Assembly: GCA_034231615.1 (NCBI GenBank)
Contig: CM067319.1
Span: forward strand, 9,179,891-9,243,890
Reading direction: 5' to 3'
Length of the DNA stretch: 64,000 nucleotides
Source of the DNA: Meghimatium bilineatum
Lineage: Eukaryota; Mollusca; Gastropoda; Stylommatophora; Philomycidae
Shown here piece by piece: positions 32,531 through 44,569 of this stretch. A program made the translations under genes and the position numbers. The stretch's first letter is position 1, and each line of letters begins with the position of its first letter. The notes below the pieces were generated by a model that did not search any database, was not told the DNA's origin, and saw nothing but the letters and a program-made list of their open reading frames with translations.

Positions 32531-32855
32531 GAACCACATCTCCATTGCCTCTAATTTCCCACTTTCCAGTTTGTTTATTGCCCAAGAACCACATCTCTAC
32601 TGCTTCTAATCTCCGACTTTCCAGTTTGTTTATTGCCCAAGAACCACATCTATATTGCCTCTAATCTCCCACTTTCCAGTTTGTTTATTGCCCAAGAACC
32701 ACATCTCTATTGCCTCTAATCTCCCACTTTCCAGTTTGTTTATTGTCAACCACATCTCTATTGCTTCTAATCTTCTACTTTCCAGTTTGTTTATTGTCCA
32801 AGAACCACATCTATATTGCCTCTAATTTCCTACTTTCCAGTTTGTTGTTAACAGT
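32531..32855 (-). repeat. 55-bp minisatellite made of LINE coding DNA
   Basis: Six units start GAACCACATCT at 32531, 32586, 32641 and 32696, with slightly shorter spacing after that. Minus-strand translation of a unit is INKLESGKLEAMEMWF. This is the conserved LINE segment I-N-K-x-L-E-x-R-I-E-A-F-E-M-W that should precede the tail at 32205. The array therefore arose by tandem amplification within the LINE; 55 bp is not a multiple of three, so the frame is lost. Confidence 0.88.
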
Positions 32856-33588
32856 ATATATAGATATAAATATATATCGTTCGGGCAACGTCCTTCTAGA
32901 GACCAAGTATGACCATTGTCCTGCTACAAGAGAGACCAAACGAGAGTTTCAAACAGATGTTAAAAAGTAAAAGAAATGTGTGATTGAATTTCGAAATCAA
33001 TGCATAAATGTAGGCAAGAATGAATGCACGAATAAATGATTGAATTTATACCATGGTGAATTTAAAATAATGAATGATTGGATGAAGAAGGAAATGTATT
33101 TAGGAACAAATATGCGAATTAAGGAATGCATGACTGAAGTAATGACTGCTAGAGTGTTTGAATAGACGTATTCGTCTGAATTTATCCTCAGATTCGGGAG
33201 CAATAATATTTTGTAGTGAAATGTTTTATATTTTGACTGCGACATATGCGCCTAGAAATCCTTACTTACTGATATTAATCGTAGGTTTATATTAAATTTC
33301 ATCTTAGGATGAGGCAATACACTACAGCTCCCAACCTTCTTATTTGTCTCTTATTACATTAATGACATTTTGCGATTATTTACTCTCGGCTAATGCATGG
33401 GCAGTACATGTTTGATTGAAGAAGTGAAAAGTGTAGAAATAAATGCGCAAAAAAGAATACGCGAATGATTAAGATAATGAATGTCAGAAAGCGTGTTTGA
33501 ATGCTCACAAATTGATCGAACAGACTCCGATTTCCTCACACCATTTCGTTAATTTGACAAGAAAATTAATTTACCTGTTAGTTTTACT
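32856..33588. other. AT-rich region with scattered AATGAATG-type motifs
   Basis: Repeated but irregular strings such as AATGAATGCACGAATAAATG and TGAATGATTGGATGAAG occur between 32998 and 33500, suggesting a very old degenerate array. Confidence 0.45.
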
Positions 33589-33606
33589 AGGGTTAGGGTT
33601 AGGGTT
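33589..33606 (+). repeat. Interstitial telomere-like (TTAGGG)3
   Basis: AGGGTTAGGGTTAGGGTT, three units of the metazoan telomere repeat, in non-telomeric context. Confidence 0.85.
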
Positions 33607-33719
33607 CGGTGGAATAAATGTGAAAAAATACGTTAATAACTGAGAGACTGAATTAAGAGAATATGTGTGAATGTCTGTAGGAAGGAAATCATTGAATGCT
33701 TGAGTTCACTAGTTTGTTT

Positions 33720-35045
33720 GTTTTGTGTTCGCTCCATTGTAACCATCACGGGTGTCCGTGCGATTTCCGCCGGGAGCGTGATTACGTTGTGCACCGTTAT
33801 GCGCCTTGTAGGCCTAGCACATCCGATTTCGGCATGCCTTGACAATTCGGGTGGGCTACCCTTAGCCTCTATATCTGTCTCCAGGCACGCGTAGTGGCGA
33901 CTCTTCGCCCAGACGATTTTTGCTCTCGTCTCACTCGTACGAGGTGTTCCACTATCTATGAACTTGCTTCGTGTAATTGGACGTGCTGTGCCTGTGCCCA
34001 TTGGGTACTAAACCGTTTCTCATCCGTGAGCCTGGTTCCTTAAGGGGAAGAACTCAACAGAGGAGTTGGGCCCTGGCTCTTTCGCCCTCTTAGCCGAGGT
34101 GTCATTCACCGACATCGTGTACCCCTTGTCCAAATTCGAGTCTCACAAAACGCGTTTGAGAGCAAGGCGTTCTCGAGCTGATCGTCCTTGTCCCAATAGC
34201 GCCTGAGCCCATCAGGTACTGAACCCTTTCTCTCTTCAAGTGTATTTCCGGTGTAGGAAAACCTGACAGTAGAGTTGGGCCAGGGCTAAAACGTTGTCCC
34301 TTTTGTGCTTGAGCCCATCGGGTACGGAACACTTTCTCTCTGCAAGTGTACTTCCGGTATAGAAAACCTTGACAGTAGAGTTGGACCAGGACTACCATCG
34401 TTGTCCCTTTCTTGCCTAAGCTTATCGGGTACAGAACCCTTTCTCTTCGCGAGCATATTTCCGGTTTAGGAAGGCTCGACATTAGAGTTGGATTAGGTCT
34501 TCTTGCTTTACCAATCGCCAATGAATGGGTCTGGGTCTCTGTCTGTAAGGAACTCAGGTAACTAGATGCTCGTCTCGAGCTGACGGAGCTTGTAGTTCCC
34601 CTTTCCTAGAGACTTTTCACTTTCTATTTGCAGTTCGCGCTGCCCTCTAGCGATGTTCTGCCCTTTCATTGTTTCATTGTACTCGGTATGAAATCTATTT
34701 GTCTCTCGCCATGCATCTCGCTTTACGTGCTTTTTACATTGTCCGCCCCTCCAATGTTCGGACTAGACTGACTAGCTTCACTGTATGTCGACAGTGTCGC
34801 TATATGTGGTGATGCTGGTGGTGTCGGAGATATTGTATGTCTCTTGTGCAGTCAAATCTCTTTCCATCTGCTACCTCCACATTCTCGGACACGATCCCCA
34901 AATGATTTGGCCAGAATCAGCTCGAGCTGCTGTATTTATGTTTCCAGGGTGCACCGCGTGGAAGTACATTTGGGATCTTGGTTATCTGCTAACCCTGTGC
35001 CCGCCTAGAGCAATGCGTTCCCTTTGCACCCCAGTTCACTAGTAA
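33720..35045 (+). mobile_element. Dispersed repeat family H, copy 1 (~1.3 kb, non-coding)
   Basis: Shares ordered blocks with 40853-41935: CATCCGATTTCGGCATGCC, CATCGGGTACTGAACC-type motifs, CACCGACATCGT, GTATGTCGACAGTGTCGCT, ATTTGGGATCTTGG, AGAGCAATGCG. It is visibly less AT-rich than its surroundings. No protein domain was recognised on either strand. Orientation is arbitrary. It could be the non-coding end of a larger element; its class is unknown. Confidence 0.7.
34190..34510. repeat. ~107-bp subrepeats inside family H copy 1
   Basis: Three diverged units starting near 34205, 34311 and 34418. Each holds GAGCCCATCGGGTAC, a CCCTTTCTCT block, ATTTCCGGT and GACAGTAGAGTTGG. Copy 2 has a single unit at this place. 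Confidence 0.85.
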
Positions 35046-35084
35046 TGCTGCAAGTATTAATTAAGTAAATGATTTTTCTAATTG

Positions 35085-35330
35085 TTATTCTTATGTGCAG
35101 TTCTCAAAATCCTGCACATTATTAGGATGTAATCCAGAATACGGAATGTGATGTGTCACAATTTGCGGCTTAGCTTAGCTGTGTCACAATTTACGCATTA
35201 GCTTAGCTGTGTCACAATTTACGCCTTAGCTAAGCTGTGTCACAATTTGTGCCTTAGCTCTACGTATTTCGATCTGATACATCCAATTTCCCAATTCTCT
35301 CTGAATTACCTTGTTCCTCTGTAGATAGTG
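35085..35330 (-). mobile_element. Family A, copy 6, with internal 28-bp array
   Basis: CAGTTCTCAAAATCCTGCAC and GGATGTAATCCAGAATACGG match the 3' half of family A on the minus strand. The following GTGTCACAATTTACGC segment is tandemly repeated about four times (35153-35262). A normal copy has one GTGTCATGGTTTACAGC there. Confidence 0.65.
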
Positions 35331-36345
35331 GCCGTCAAAATCATAAACAAAATCGCTTTAGTCGCGTTTTACTACATGTATAGCATATCACAATTTAGCT
35401 ATGTCTGGTCCCAAGAAACGAGCGAAAAAATAATGAAATAAACTAAAAAATGAGGAAGGAATCAATGAATACAGTCGTCGCTAAGGTATTATTCCTTCTA
35501 CTAATGTGTGCCTAAAATGTGTTCCAATATCTACAAACATCTCCTCTGTAAAAGTAGACAATGGTTCTCACCATTTCCCTCGCAAATGGGGATGTCAATA
35601 AATTGAGTCAATAATTGGGTGGAGGGGTGGGATCTGATAAATTTTGACAGTCGTGGATAAGGAAGTGTGGAAGGGTTTAGCAAAAGTTGATATCAACAAT
35701 ACTATTTGTATACACCAGTGAAATTGCTGGAATGTTTAACAAATTTGTAACATTCCTGGAAAACGGGCCTATTATATAAACTTTTTATAAAATCTACGCC
35801 GATAAGAATTGTAGTGAAATTGTGAGATGACATTGGTTACCTGCTCAATCCTATATACAAAATGGCTACAATATGTTTATTTAATTTTACTTACGACCAA
35901 TTAATAGTAATAATGCATCAAAACTGAAATCCAATTAGAGGAACTTGGAACAAGGCAAAGAATTTGTGCTAATCACTAATAATAAACATGAAAACATGCA
36001 CAGAACACTTTCAAAACGTAATATGTAAGAATTGTCCACTTTTTTTCATTGTACATAAAAAGTTATCTTCATCCCGGACGGCATATTTCTGCCATGGAAC
36101 CTATCCTTACCTTTTACTTGTGCATGTCAGGGACAGAGCTAAATATAGATATAGACCCGAAGTAAAATAACACTAACAGAAAAATGATAGAACAACGTTA
36201 TTTCTATGCGTAGGAATGGTGGACACTAATCCCAAAAAGTTATAGAGTGCCAAACTGAGAAATGTACCGGTTCTCAAACGTATGTCTACTCCTGGGACAT
36301 TAACCACAGCTTAATGGCAATCACATGCACACCCTTAGCAGAACG
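35331..36345. other. Unclassified region
   Basis: About 1 kb of AT-rich DNA. A 60-codon plus frame at 35988-36170 is unrecognised. No array. Confidence 0.4.
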
Positions 36346-36492
36346 ATGATAATGTTGATGTGATAATGTAGTGGTCATGTGATAATGTAGTGGTCATGTG
36401 ATAATGTAGTGGTCATGTGATAATGTAGTGGTCATGTGATAATGTAGTGGTCATGTGATAATGTAGTGGTCATGTGATAATGTAGTGGTCAG
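36345..36492. repeat. 19-bp minisatellite
   Basis: Seven units of TGTGATAATGTAGTGGTCA. Confidence 0.95.
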
Positions 36493-36884
36493 CAACAGGA
36501 GTACCAGTCTTGTTGATACTGTACAGATGTTCACAAAATCAACTTGCCAGACTCCTAGGAGTCTCGACTATGTAGGCCATCGTGCAACGCCTATGAGGTT
36601 GTAAGACACACATGTGAAACACTCTTTATTCGCGAAAATAACTTTGTGAAATATGACAGAACAGATCTTGGTGACTATCATGAAGACTCCGTCATTAATG
36701 AAACCTTGTTCCTTCATCAAGCCACATGCATACATGATCTCTCGGTCATCCAAGAATCCTTGGTCATCCATGAAACCTCGTTCATCGTGGAAGATCTACT
36801 ACACACGCCATACAATACAGTTCAAGTACAACACGTCGAAATCGGATCCTGGTTAAATTATAATGACTAATTGCATGTGGTTCG
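36493..36884. other. Unclassified spacer
   Basis: Contains a perfect palindrome ACTCCTAGGAGT near 36551 and diverged CATCAAGAATCC/TCATCCATGAAACC motifs. Two overlapping plus frames (36646 and 36653) are unrecognised. Confidence 0.4.
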
Positions 36885-37085
36885 GATCTGTGGTGAAGTG
36901 GTACAAAGCGCGTTTTGTGACGGTCAAGGTACCGAGTTCAATCCCCGCCACAGGCATTTGAGCATCCGGACAGTTCAGAAAGCAATGGCAAACTACTGAA
37001 CGTAATTATATTGCCTAGAAAATAACTACATCCAAAAATATGCTGGGTTGATGGCTACGTCCTGAACACGATACGCTACCAATTT
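36885..37085 (+). mobile_element. tRNA-derived SINE family C, best copy
   Basis: A box TGGTGAAGTGG (36891-36901), B box GAGTTCAATCCCC (36934-36946), then CAGTTCAGAAAGCAATGGC, AATTATATTGCC and GGCTACGTCCTGAACACG. No acceptor stem closes the tRNA-like head. Confidence 0.85.
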
Positions 37086-37189
37086 CAATTGCATGTGGAA
37101 TTGAATTATGCCTCTTGTTTTATTATGTATGTCGGTTATTTCTCCTGTTAAAATATATTTCGTCTAGCACGTAAGAGGAAGTATGCAAA

Positions 37190-37282
37190 CGTGATATACA
37201 TGATACAGGCATTGATATACATGATACAGGCATTGATATACATGATACAGGCATTGATATACATGATACAGGCATTGGTCAA
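37190..37282. repeat. 21-bp minisatellite
   Basis: Four units of TGATATACATGATACAGGCA plus T. Confidence 0.93.
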
Positions 37283-37840
37283 GGGCAGTTATTTCAAGGG
37301 CAGTACGTATAAGAAGGCACACAACAGCACACGATGGTACAAGCAGGTCTGTGATAACTTGTACATACTGTGGAAGAATGTTTGTGGCTCAGATTAATCT
37401 TATGTCACATCCATCATCGCCATGGATAGTACACTATTACATTTTTTTTAAATAGCGAAACATTAATATTGTCCTCCCGAAAGACAGAAAGGTGCCTACT
37501 ATACTAGCACTATAATTTAATTCGTTAAAATTGTATGCCCTCTAAACACGAAAGTACCAGTATTAGAAACATTCTATGTCTAATAATATTACAAGAACTC
37601 ACGAGAAAACACGGACAAATGGCCCCGCTAGACAGACTAATTTGAGTCTAAAAAACAAAAACTAATTACTTACGAAGACAGTTTGGAAACATTGAGTTTA
37701 CCAGAATATTTCAAGACACGGCAAGGTCATACAGTTAAGTTGATATATCAAAGAAGGTCCCGACAGTTCGTGAGTTGGAAATCTGTCGTACTGTCAATAT
37801 AACTATCATGTAGTTGCTGGAATTGGTTAGATCAGTGATA
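37283..37840. other. Unclassified spacer
   Basis: No frame or repeat recognised. Confidence 0.4.
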
Positions 37841-37844
37841 TTAA

Positions 37845-38182
37845 ATGTATCTCATGTTAACCCTCACCACTTGGGACCACAATGTATCTCATGTTAGCCC
37901 TCACCACTTGGGACCACAATGTATCTCATGTTAGCCCTCACCACTTGGGACCACAATGTATCTCATGTTAGCCCTCACTACTTGGGACCACAATGTATCT
38001 CATGTTAGCCCTCACTACTTGGGACCACAATGTATCTCATGTTAGCCCTCACTACTTGGGACCACAATGTATCTCATGTTAGCCCTCACCACTTGGGACC
38101 ACAATGTATCTCATGTTAGCCCTCACTACTTGGGACCACAATGTATCTCATGTCAGCCCTCACCACTTGGGACCACAATGTA
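37845..38182. repeat. 37-bp minisatellite
   Basis: Nine units of GGACCACAATGTATCTCATG plus TTAGCCCTCACCACTTG, differing mainly at one C/T. Confidence 0.95.
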
Positions 38183-38239
38183 TAAATCCTGGTGGGAGGA
38201 ATATGAACAAAAAATTGTTGAGTAGGAGCATGATCGTCT

Positions 38240-38418
38240 GCAATATAAGACTTATTGGCAAATGGAAAATCCAGCCTTTTAAAGTGACTCATTTGAATAT
38301 TCCCTCTATTTTCATTGCTTGTCACACAATGTATAATTATAATGATAAAGTAAAATCATTGGAATAGTCAAATAGTCATTAAGAAAGCTTAATTTCCATT
38401 TGACAATAGGTCTTATAC
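38240..38418. mobile_element. MITE family F, copy 1
   Basis: Terminal inverted repeats: left AATATAAGACTTATTGGCAA and the right end as reverse complement TATAAGACCTATTGTCAAAT. The interior contains ATTTTCATTGCTTGTCACAC. No transposase; superfamily not assigned. Confidence 0.8.
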
Positions 38419-38500
38419 GGTTTTGGGTAGGAGGGTGGCAAGATCAGATTCTTGAAGTGGAGAGGGCACATCTGATTTATACTTATAGCAAGACCGTCTC

Positions 38501-38666
38501 CAATATAAGACCTACTGGATAATAGGGAATTCAGACTTTTACAACGACTCATCACACTCTTCATTTTCATTGGCTGTCACACAAAGTGTAATCGTAGTGA
38601 CCATTGACAAAAGCGGGAATAATCACGTGAATCATTAAGAAGATAAAGCCTGAAGGTCTTATATTG
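38501..38666. mobile_element. MITE family F, copy 2
   Basis: 166 bp bounded by CAATATAAGACCT and its exact reverse complement AGGTCTTATATTG. The interior contains ATTTTCATTGGCTGTCACAC, shared with copies at 38240 and 44570. Confidence 0.85.
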
Positions 38667-38744
38667 CTGAGAGCTCCGATTTAAAGAAATACATACTATA
38701 TAGCATCGAAGAATGCGGACACCTGTAATCCATTTTTTTTAGAA

Positions 38745-39695
38745 AATTGGTTCATGTGAAACTGTGGAAGAGTTTGTTTCGTGATGGGGCAATGACACAT
38801 TGGCTCATGTGAGACTGTGGAAGAGTTTGTTTCGTGATGGGGCAATGACACATTGGCTCATGTGAGACTGTGGAAGAGTTTGTTTCGTGATGGGGCAATG
38901 ACACATTGGCTCATGTGAGACTGTGGAAGAGTTTGTTTCGTGATGGGGCAATGACACATTGGCTCATGTGAAACTGTGGAAGAGTTTGTTTCGTGATGGG
39001 GCAATGACACATTGGCTCATGTGAGACTGTGGAAGAGTTTGTTTCGTGATGGGGCAATGACACATTGGCTCATGTGAGACTGTGGAAGAGTTTGTTTCGT
39101 GATGGGGCAATGACACATTGGCTCATGTGAGACTGTGGAAGAGTTTGTTTCGTGATGGGGTAATGACACATTGGCTCATGTGAAACTGTGGAAGAGTTTG
39201 TTTCGTGATGGGGCAATGACACATGACTCATGTGAGACTGTGGAAGAGTTTGTTTCGTGATGGGGCAATGACACATTGGTTCATGTGAGACTGTGGAAGA
39301 GTTTGTTTCGTGATGGGACAATGACACATTGGCTCATGTGAGACTGTGGAAGAGTTTGTTTCGTGATGGGGCAATGACACATTGGCTCATGTGAAACTGT
39401 GGAAGAGTTTGTTTCGTGATGGGGCAATGACACATTGGCTCATGTGAGACTGTGGAAGAGTTTGTTTCGTGATGGGGCAATGACACATTGGCTCATGTGA
39501 GACTGTGGAAGAGTTTGTTTCGTGATGGGGCAATGACACATGACTCATGTGAGACTGTGGAAGAGTTTGTTTCGTGATGGGGCAATGACACATTGGTTCA
39601 TGTGAGACTGTGGAAGAGTTTGTTTCGTGATGGGGCAATGACACATTGGTTCATGTGAGACTGTGGAAGAGTTTGTTTTGTGATGGGGCAATTAC
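38745..39695. repeat. 53-bp minisatellite
   Basis: About 18 units containing CATGTGAGACTGTGGAAGAG then TTTGTTTCGTGATGGGGCAA. Very high identity. A shortened unit (ACACATGACTCATG) occurs twice, at 39222 and 39537, with matching neighbours, indicating duplication of blocks. Confidence 0.96.
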
Positions 39696-40850
39696 ACAAG
39701 AAGATTAAGGACCACATGGTTAGAAATTTAATTGTTTGATTTCATTCTCAAACTCCCACCAATCTTTCCTATATCAGGAAAATGGTCCTGCTTGATTTCC
39801 AACAGTATTTAGCCCAGATAACGAAAAATGGTTGTACCGACGTTATATTTGCACTATTGGCCCGATTCATCCGACTTCGGTGCTGGTAAATTATTCACTC
39901 AAAGTGGTAACTAATTGATCCTCTAAAAGTGTTTTACCACTTGCATTGAAGCGGTTGTGGTCTGTAACAATATCGTTAGTATACTAGGCCAATCGTACGA
40001 GAGAGAGCTGGTTTTTGCCGCTGTCTTGTCTTATTGTCGACATAGCCACAGACGCACACAGACGGTTAATGATAATAACAGAACTCAAAGGAGTGCAAAC
40101 TTGACCGTAACCAATCGTAAGATCTGCTGGTTCATTGGAATACAAACGTCTAGAGTGATTTCATTTGTCGTTTTGTTTATACTTTGTGTTGACAGGCAAT
40201 TTAACTCGCGAGAAAAGACAAGTGAGTCCCGTTAGAAGACTATTATCCAATGCGGCAATATGTGTTATATTGTCGATTGATCTTGGAAATTGCCTCTTGT
40301 TTCTTATGCCAGGTGATGGATTTTCAACTTTCAACGCAAGATTTCCTTTTTTTGACCATATTTTTATTTGAATATTTTCCAGAAACTTTTTTGGAAGTTC
40401 AAGTTAATTGTCTCAGTGTGGATAAAGGATACATTCCAGAAGCCGGACAGTCTTCTATTGGGAGGAAACTTTGTCGTGACTTTCTCCCGATCTCGAGGTA
40501 CGCTGCAGATAATAGGGTGTGATTTGCTCCCAGGAATTCATGCATGGATCTTTAGATGACTTTATCACAGCGACCTTAATGAAACTAATCCCATTGCTTC
40601 TTAATTGCATCTTACGACATGCATTGCATGTGACAATCATATTAGTCAATGCTCTCCTGTTTCGTCACGGTAACAATCCGCGGATTCAGAAGTTAGCATG
40701 TATAAAATGAAAAATATAATTTAATACACATTCGTTCCTGTTCGTTCGCCAACTAGACTCCAACCTCCAACATTGCATCACAAATGTATATCAGACATGG
40801 AGATGTCTCATTGTTAGTTTTATTGGCAGAAATTGATAACACGTGCACCT
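39696..40850. other. Region without recognised genes; possible old family A traces
   Basis: 39740-39900 carries CATTCTCAAACTCCCACC and CATCCGACTTCGGTGCTGG, weakly like family A on the minus strand. Overlapping plus frames of 63-92 codons lie at 39957-40710. The frame at 40250-40522 is unrecognised and shows no convincing exon structure. Confidence 0.4.
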
Positions 40851-40852
40851 TC

Positions 40853-41935
40853 TTCGTCTGTGTTCACTCTACGAAAACAAATACGAAATGTGTATAATTT
40901 CCTCAGGGGAACGTGAAGTACGTTGTGCTGCATGCTTCGTAGCAGAGATGTGTTATTTTCCCCTTGAAGTATTCAGTACATCCGTTTTCGGCATGCCTTA
41001 AATTCAGGTGGGCATCCATAGTATGTGACAGTCTTGTTATCTATCGCCAGGCGATTGATGTGTGTCGAATATACGCCGTGATGATTTTCCATCCACAGTG
41101 TCCTTGAAGTTTACATGCCAAAACATGCCCCTGCGTGGCAGTCTCCGAGTAGACGGAAATCAGGAATATGGGCTTTGGTCGACTACATCCATCTCGTACG
41201 AGATGTGGCTGCTAGTGAACTCGTCTGGTGTAATTAGACTATTGTGTCTGTGCTCATCGGGTACTGAGCCTTTTCTATCCGCGAGCATGATTCCAGTATA
41301 GGAAAGCATCGACGGTAGAGCTTGGCCCGGGTTCGTGCGCCGTCTTAGCAGACGCATCACCGACATCGTAAAACCTCGTCCAAGTCTGAGTCTTTTCCCA
41401 GGTGCACAGGAGGGGGGGGGGGTCAAACTTGTTTTCGAGCTTAACAAAACTATAGCTCCGGTTTCCTTGTAACAATTTTCCGTTCCTTTTGTACGTAGCG
41501 CTGCTCTCTAGCGCTGTTGCCCTCTTAATTGTACTCAATATGTTATCCTTACGGAGGCTAGAGTATGATTCTTAATATTTGTCTTGATATCTACCCATTG
41601 ATTGACGTTTGCAATGGTAACTGTTCCAATGCTCGAACCGGACTGTCCTGGGTCCCTGTGTGTCGACAGTGTCGCTGCATGTATTTGCACAGAGGTGTCG
41701 GAAATATCAGTATTTTTTGCAGTTTGTTCTCATTCCACATGCTCCTCCACATTAAAGAACAGGATCCCCAACAATTTTGGCCAGAAAAACAGCGCGAGTA
41801 ACTGTATTTGATTCTAGACTGCACCACGAGGAGGTACTTTTGGGATCTTGGCTAACTGTTAACCCTGAATCCGCGGAGAGCAATGCGGCACCCTTTGCTC
41901 CGCACACTTGCACCTATTTCTGCTCATTATGACTT
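40853..41935 (+). mobile_element. Dispersed repeat family H, copy 2
   Basis: Diverged counterpart of 33720-35045 in the same orientation: ACATCCGTTTTCGGCATGCC, CATCGGGTACTGAGCC, CACCGACATCGTAAAACC, GTGTCGACAGTGTCGCTGC, TTTTGGGATCTTGGCTAAC. It has a single copy of the 107-bp unit and a G run at 41410. Non-coding as far as can be seen. Confidence 0.7.
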
Positions 41936-42401
41936 TTGCCGTGTATTACCCAACCAATACCTCCCATCTTCAATTTCGGGTTATTTTCCGACACCGCAGC
42001 TTTATCACTTGATTACATCCAACTAGACAAGAACATTATCTCGTGATTACATCCAACTAGACAAGAACTGCTCCCACCACGTCCCTCTATTCAGAACACT
42101 TTAAACATAAAACTATCAAATCACGGAAACACACACAATTTACAAACTGGCACGTACTGCCCATGAGGGAGAACTGTCAGCTCAGGTTATAAGAAGATAA
42201 AGGAAGTACACCTACAGTCGTTATATTCAAGAAAAACACTTTATCATAAAACATATACACACACACACTAACACACAAACACACAAATGTAGAAATATGA
42301 TTAAATTGTTAATAGTAAAAGCATGACAACAGAGAAGAATGCACGCAGGAAACATGTTTGAAATAAACTACTTAATTCTACAAGCTGTGATTCTTCTAAA
42401 C
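41936..42401. other. Unclassified spacer
   Basis: Contains a 39-bp direct duplication (GTGATTACATCCAACTAGAC core, 42012-42068) and an (AC)n-rich patch at 42247-42288. Confidence 0.5.
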
Positions 42402-42982
42402 CGATAGTTCTCAAAATTGGTTATACTACAACCGGGGGGAGGGGCTCACAGAAAGAACAATTATGAAATTGGTGGCCACGGACTACTTCAGGTGGCCACA
42501 TAGAGGTGATGTTCTTCATCCATCTGATGAGGATTGGTTAGACCCACATTATGAAAGTATATTAGAGCTACGTCGTTGATTTTGCGCTCGTTGATTTCTA
42601 ATAACAAATATTCTGACCGCAAATGCCCTTGGACAGTTCGGGCATGGGATGACCACCATAGACGCTTTTTCATGATCTGCTCATGCCCTTCTAGATACCC
42701 TCCGCTGATGAGTTAATTAATTTCTACTCATTTCGCACAATTATGCGCCTTGTTTGACTGTAGAAAGCCATGTATCTCCATTTTGTGTTGGATTCCCCCA
42801 TGTTTCTTGGTTTATGTCAACGGCGTTCATGTGAGATTACATATAGATAACTAATTGAACAAAGGGGTAGCAATAATTATAGAGAAACAGCTTAAAAGTC
42901 ACTTATGACTTGTGAGGAAAGATAATGAACTTTTTTTTAGGCACCAGGTGTCCACTGGTAAAAAAAAGGTCGAGAATCATTG
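42402..42982. mobile_element. hAT-like non-autonomous DNA element
   Basis: Ends are CGATAGTTCTC and, as reverse complement of the right end, CAATGATTCTC, similar to the CAGTGGTTCTCAA ends of hAT elements. The 8-bp flanks TTCTAAAC and TTCTCAAT agree at six positions, consistent with an aged 8-bp hAT target duplication. No transposase frame was recognised. Confidence 0.65.
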
Positions 42983-43099
42983 TTCTCAATAACTTCTGAG
43001 TATTCTTGGAATTCCTAAGTTTATAGATTTTTGTGTCTGAGCATTAACTTTGATGTAGGAGTCTCTATGCTGTCCCCTAAATTCATGTTCAAGAAATTT

Positions 43100-44545
43100 G
43101 ATTGTAAATCTCCTTTGTTATTATAAATCTCCCATCATCAGTTATTATAAATCTCCCACCATCAGTTATTATAAATCTCCCATCATCAGTTATTATAAAT
43201 CTCCCACCATCAGTTATTATAAATATTTCACCATCAGTTATTATAAATATTGCACCATCAGTTATTATAAATATTGCACCATCAGTTATTATAAATATTC
43301 CACCATCAGTTATTATAAATATTCCACCATCAGTTATTATAAATCTCCAACCATCAGTTATTATAAATATTCCACCATCACTTATTATAAATATTCCACC
43401 ATCAGTTATTATAAATATTCCACCATCAGTTATTATAAATATTTCACCATCAGTTATTATAAATATTCCACCATCAGTTATTATAAATATTCCACCATCA
43501 ATTATTAAAAAAATTCCACCATCAGTTTTTATAAATATTCCACCATCAGTTATTATAAATATTCCACCATCAGTTATTATAAAAATTCCACCATCAGTTA
43601 TTATAAATATTCCACCATCAGTTATTATAAATATTCCACCATCAGTTATTATAAATCTCCAATTATCAGTTATTATAAATCTCCAATTATCAGTTATTGT
43701 AAACTCCCATCATCGATTATTATAGATCCCCCTCCATCAGCTATTATAAATCTCCATCATCAGCTATTATAAATCTCCCATCATCAATTTGTATAAATAT
43801 TCCACCATCAGTTATTATAAATATTCCACCATCAGTTATTATAAAATTTCCACCATCAGTTATTATAAATATTCCACCATCAGTTATTATAAATCTCCAA
43901 TCATCAGTTATTATAAATTTCCCATCATCAATTTGTATAAATATTCCATCATCAGTTATTATAAATATTCCACCATCAGTTATTATAAAATTTCCACCAT
44001 CAGTTATTATAAATATTCCACCATCAGTTATTATAAATCTCCAATCATCAGTTATTATAAATTTCCCATCATCAATTTGTATAAATATTCAATCATCAGT
44101 TATTATAAATCTCCCATCATCAATTTTGATAAATATTCCATCATCAGTTATTATAAATCTCCCATCATCAATTTTGATAAATATTCCACCATCAGTTATT
44201 ATAAATCTCCAATCATCAGTTATTATAAATTTCCCATCATCAATTTGTATAAATATTCAATCATCAGTTATTATAAATCTCCCATCATCAATTTTGATAA
44301 ATATTCCATCATCAGTTATTATAAATCTCCCATCATCAATTTGTATAAATATTCCATCATCAGTTATTATAAATCTCCCATCATCAATTTGTATAAATAT
44401 TCCATCATCAGTTATTATAAATCTCCCATCATCATTTACTGTAAACCTACATTAACAGCTATTATAAATAGCACCCTGTCATCGGTTATTGTAAATCTCA
44501 CGTCGTCCGTTATTATAAATCAATTATATGTTATTATAAATCTCC
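43100..44545. repeat. 24-bp minisatellite
   Basis: About 60 units of CATCAGTTATTATAAATATT plus CCAC, with variants such as ATAAATCTCCCA and CATCAATTTGTATAAATATT. From about 43790 units alternate in a repeated order with a longer period. The long plus frames (YYKYSTIS and similar) follow from the 24-bp unit and are not taken as genes. Confidence 0.95.
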
Positions 44546-44569
44546 CATATTCTTCTATTGAGAATCCAT

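Noticed and set aside
33589-33606. Chromosome end
   Set aside because: Only three TTAGGG units with ordinary sequence on both sides.
40250-40522. 90-codon frame with an upstream pyrimidine tract as an exon
   Set aside because: Overlapping frames of similar length exist in the other two frames, with no family match and no convincing splice donor.
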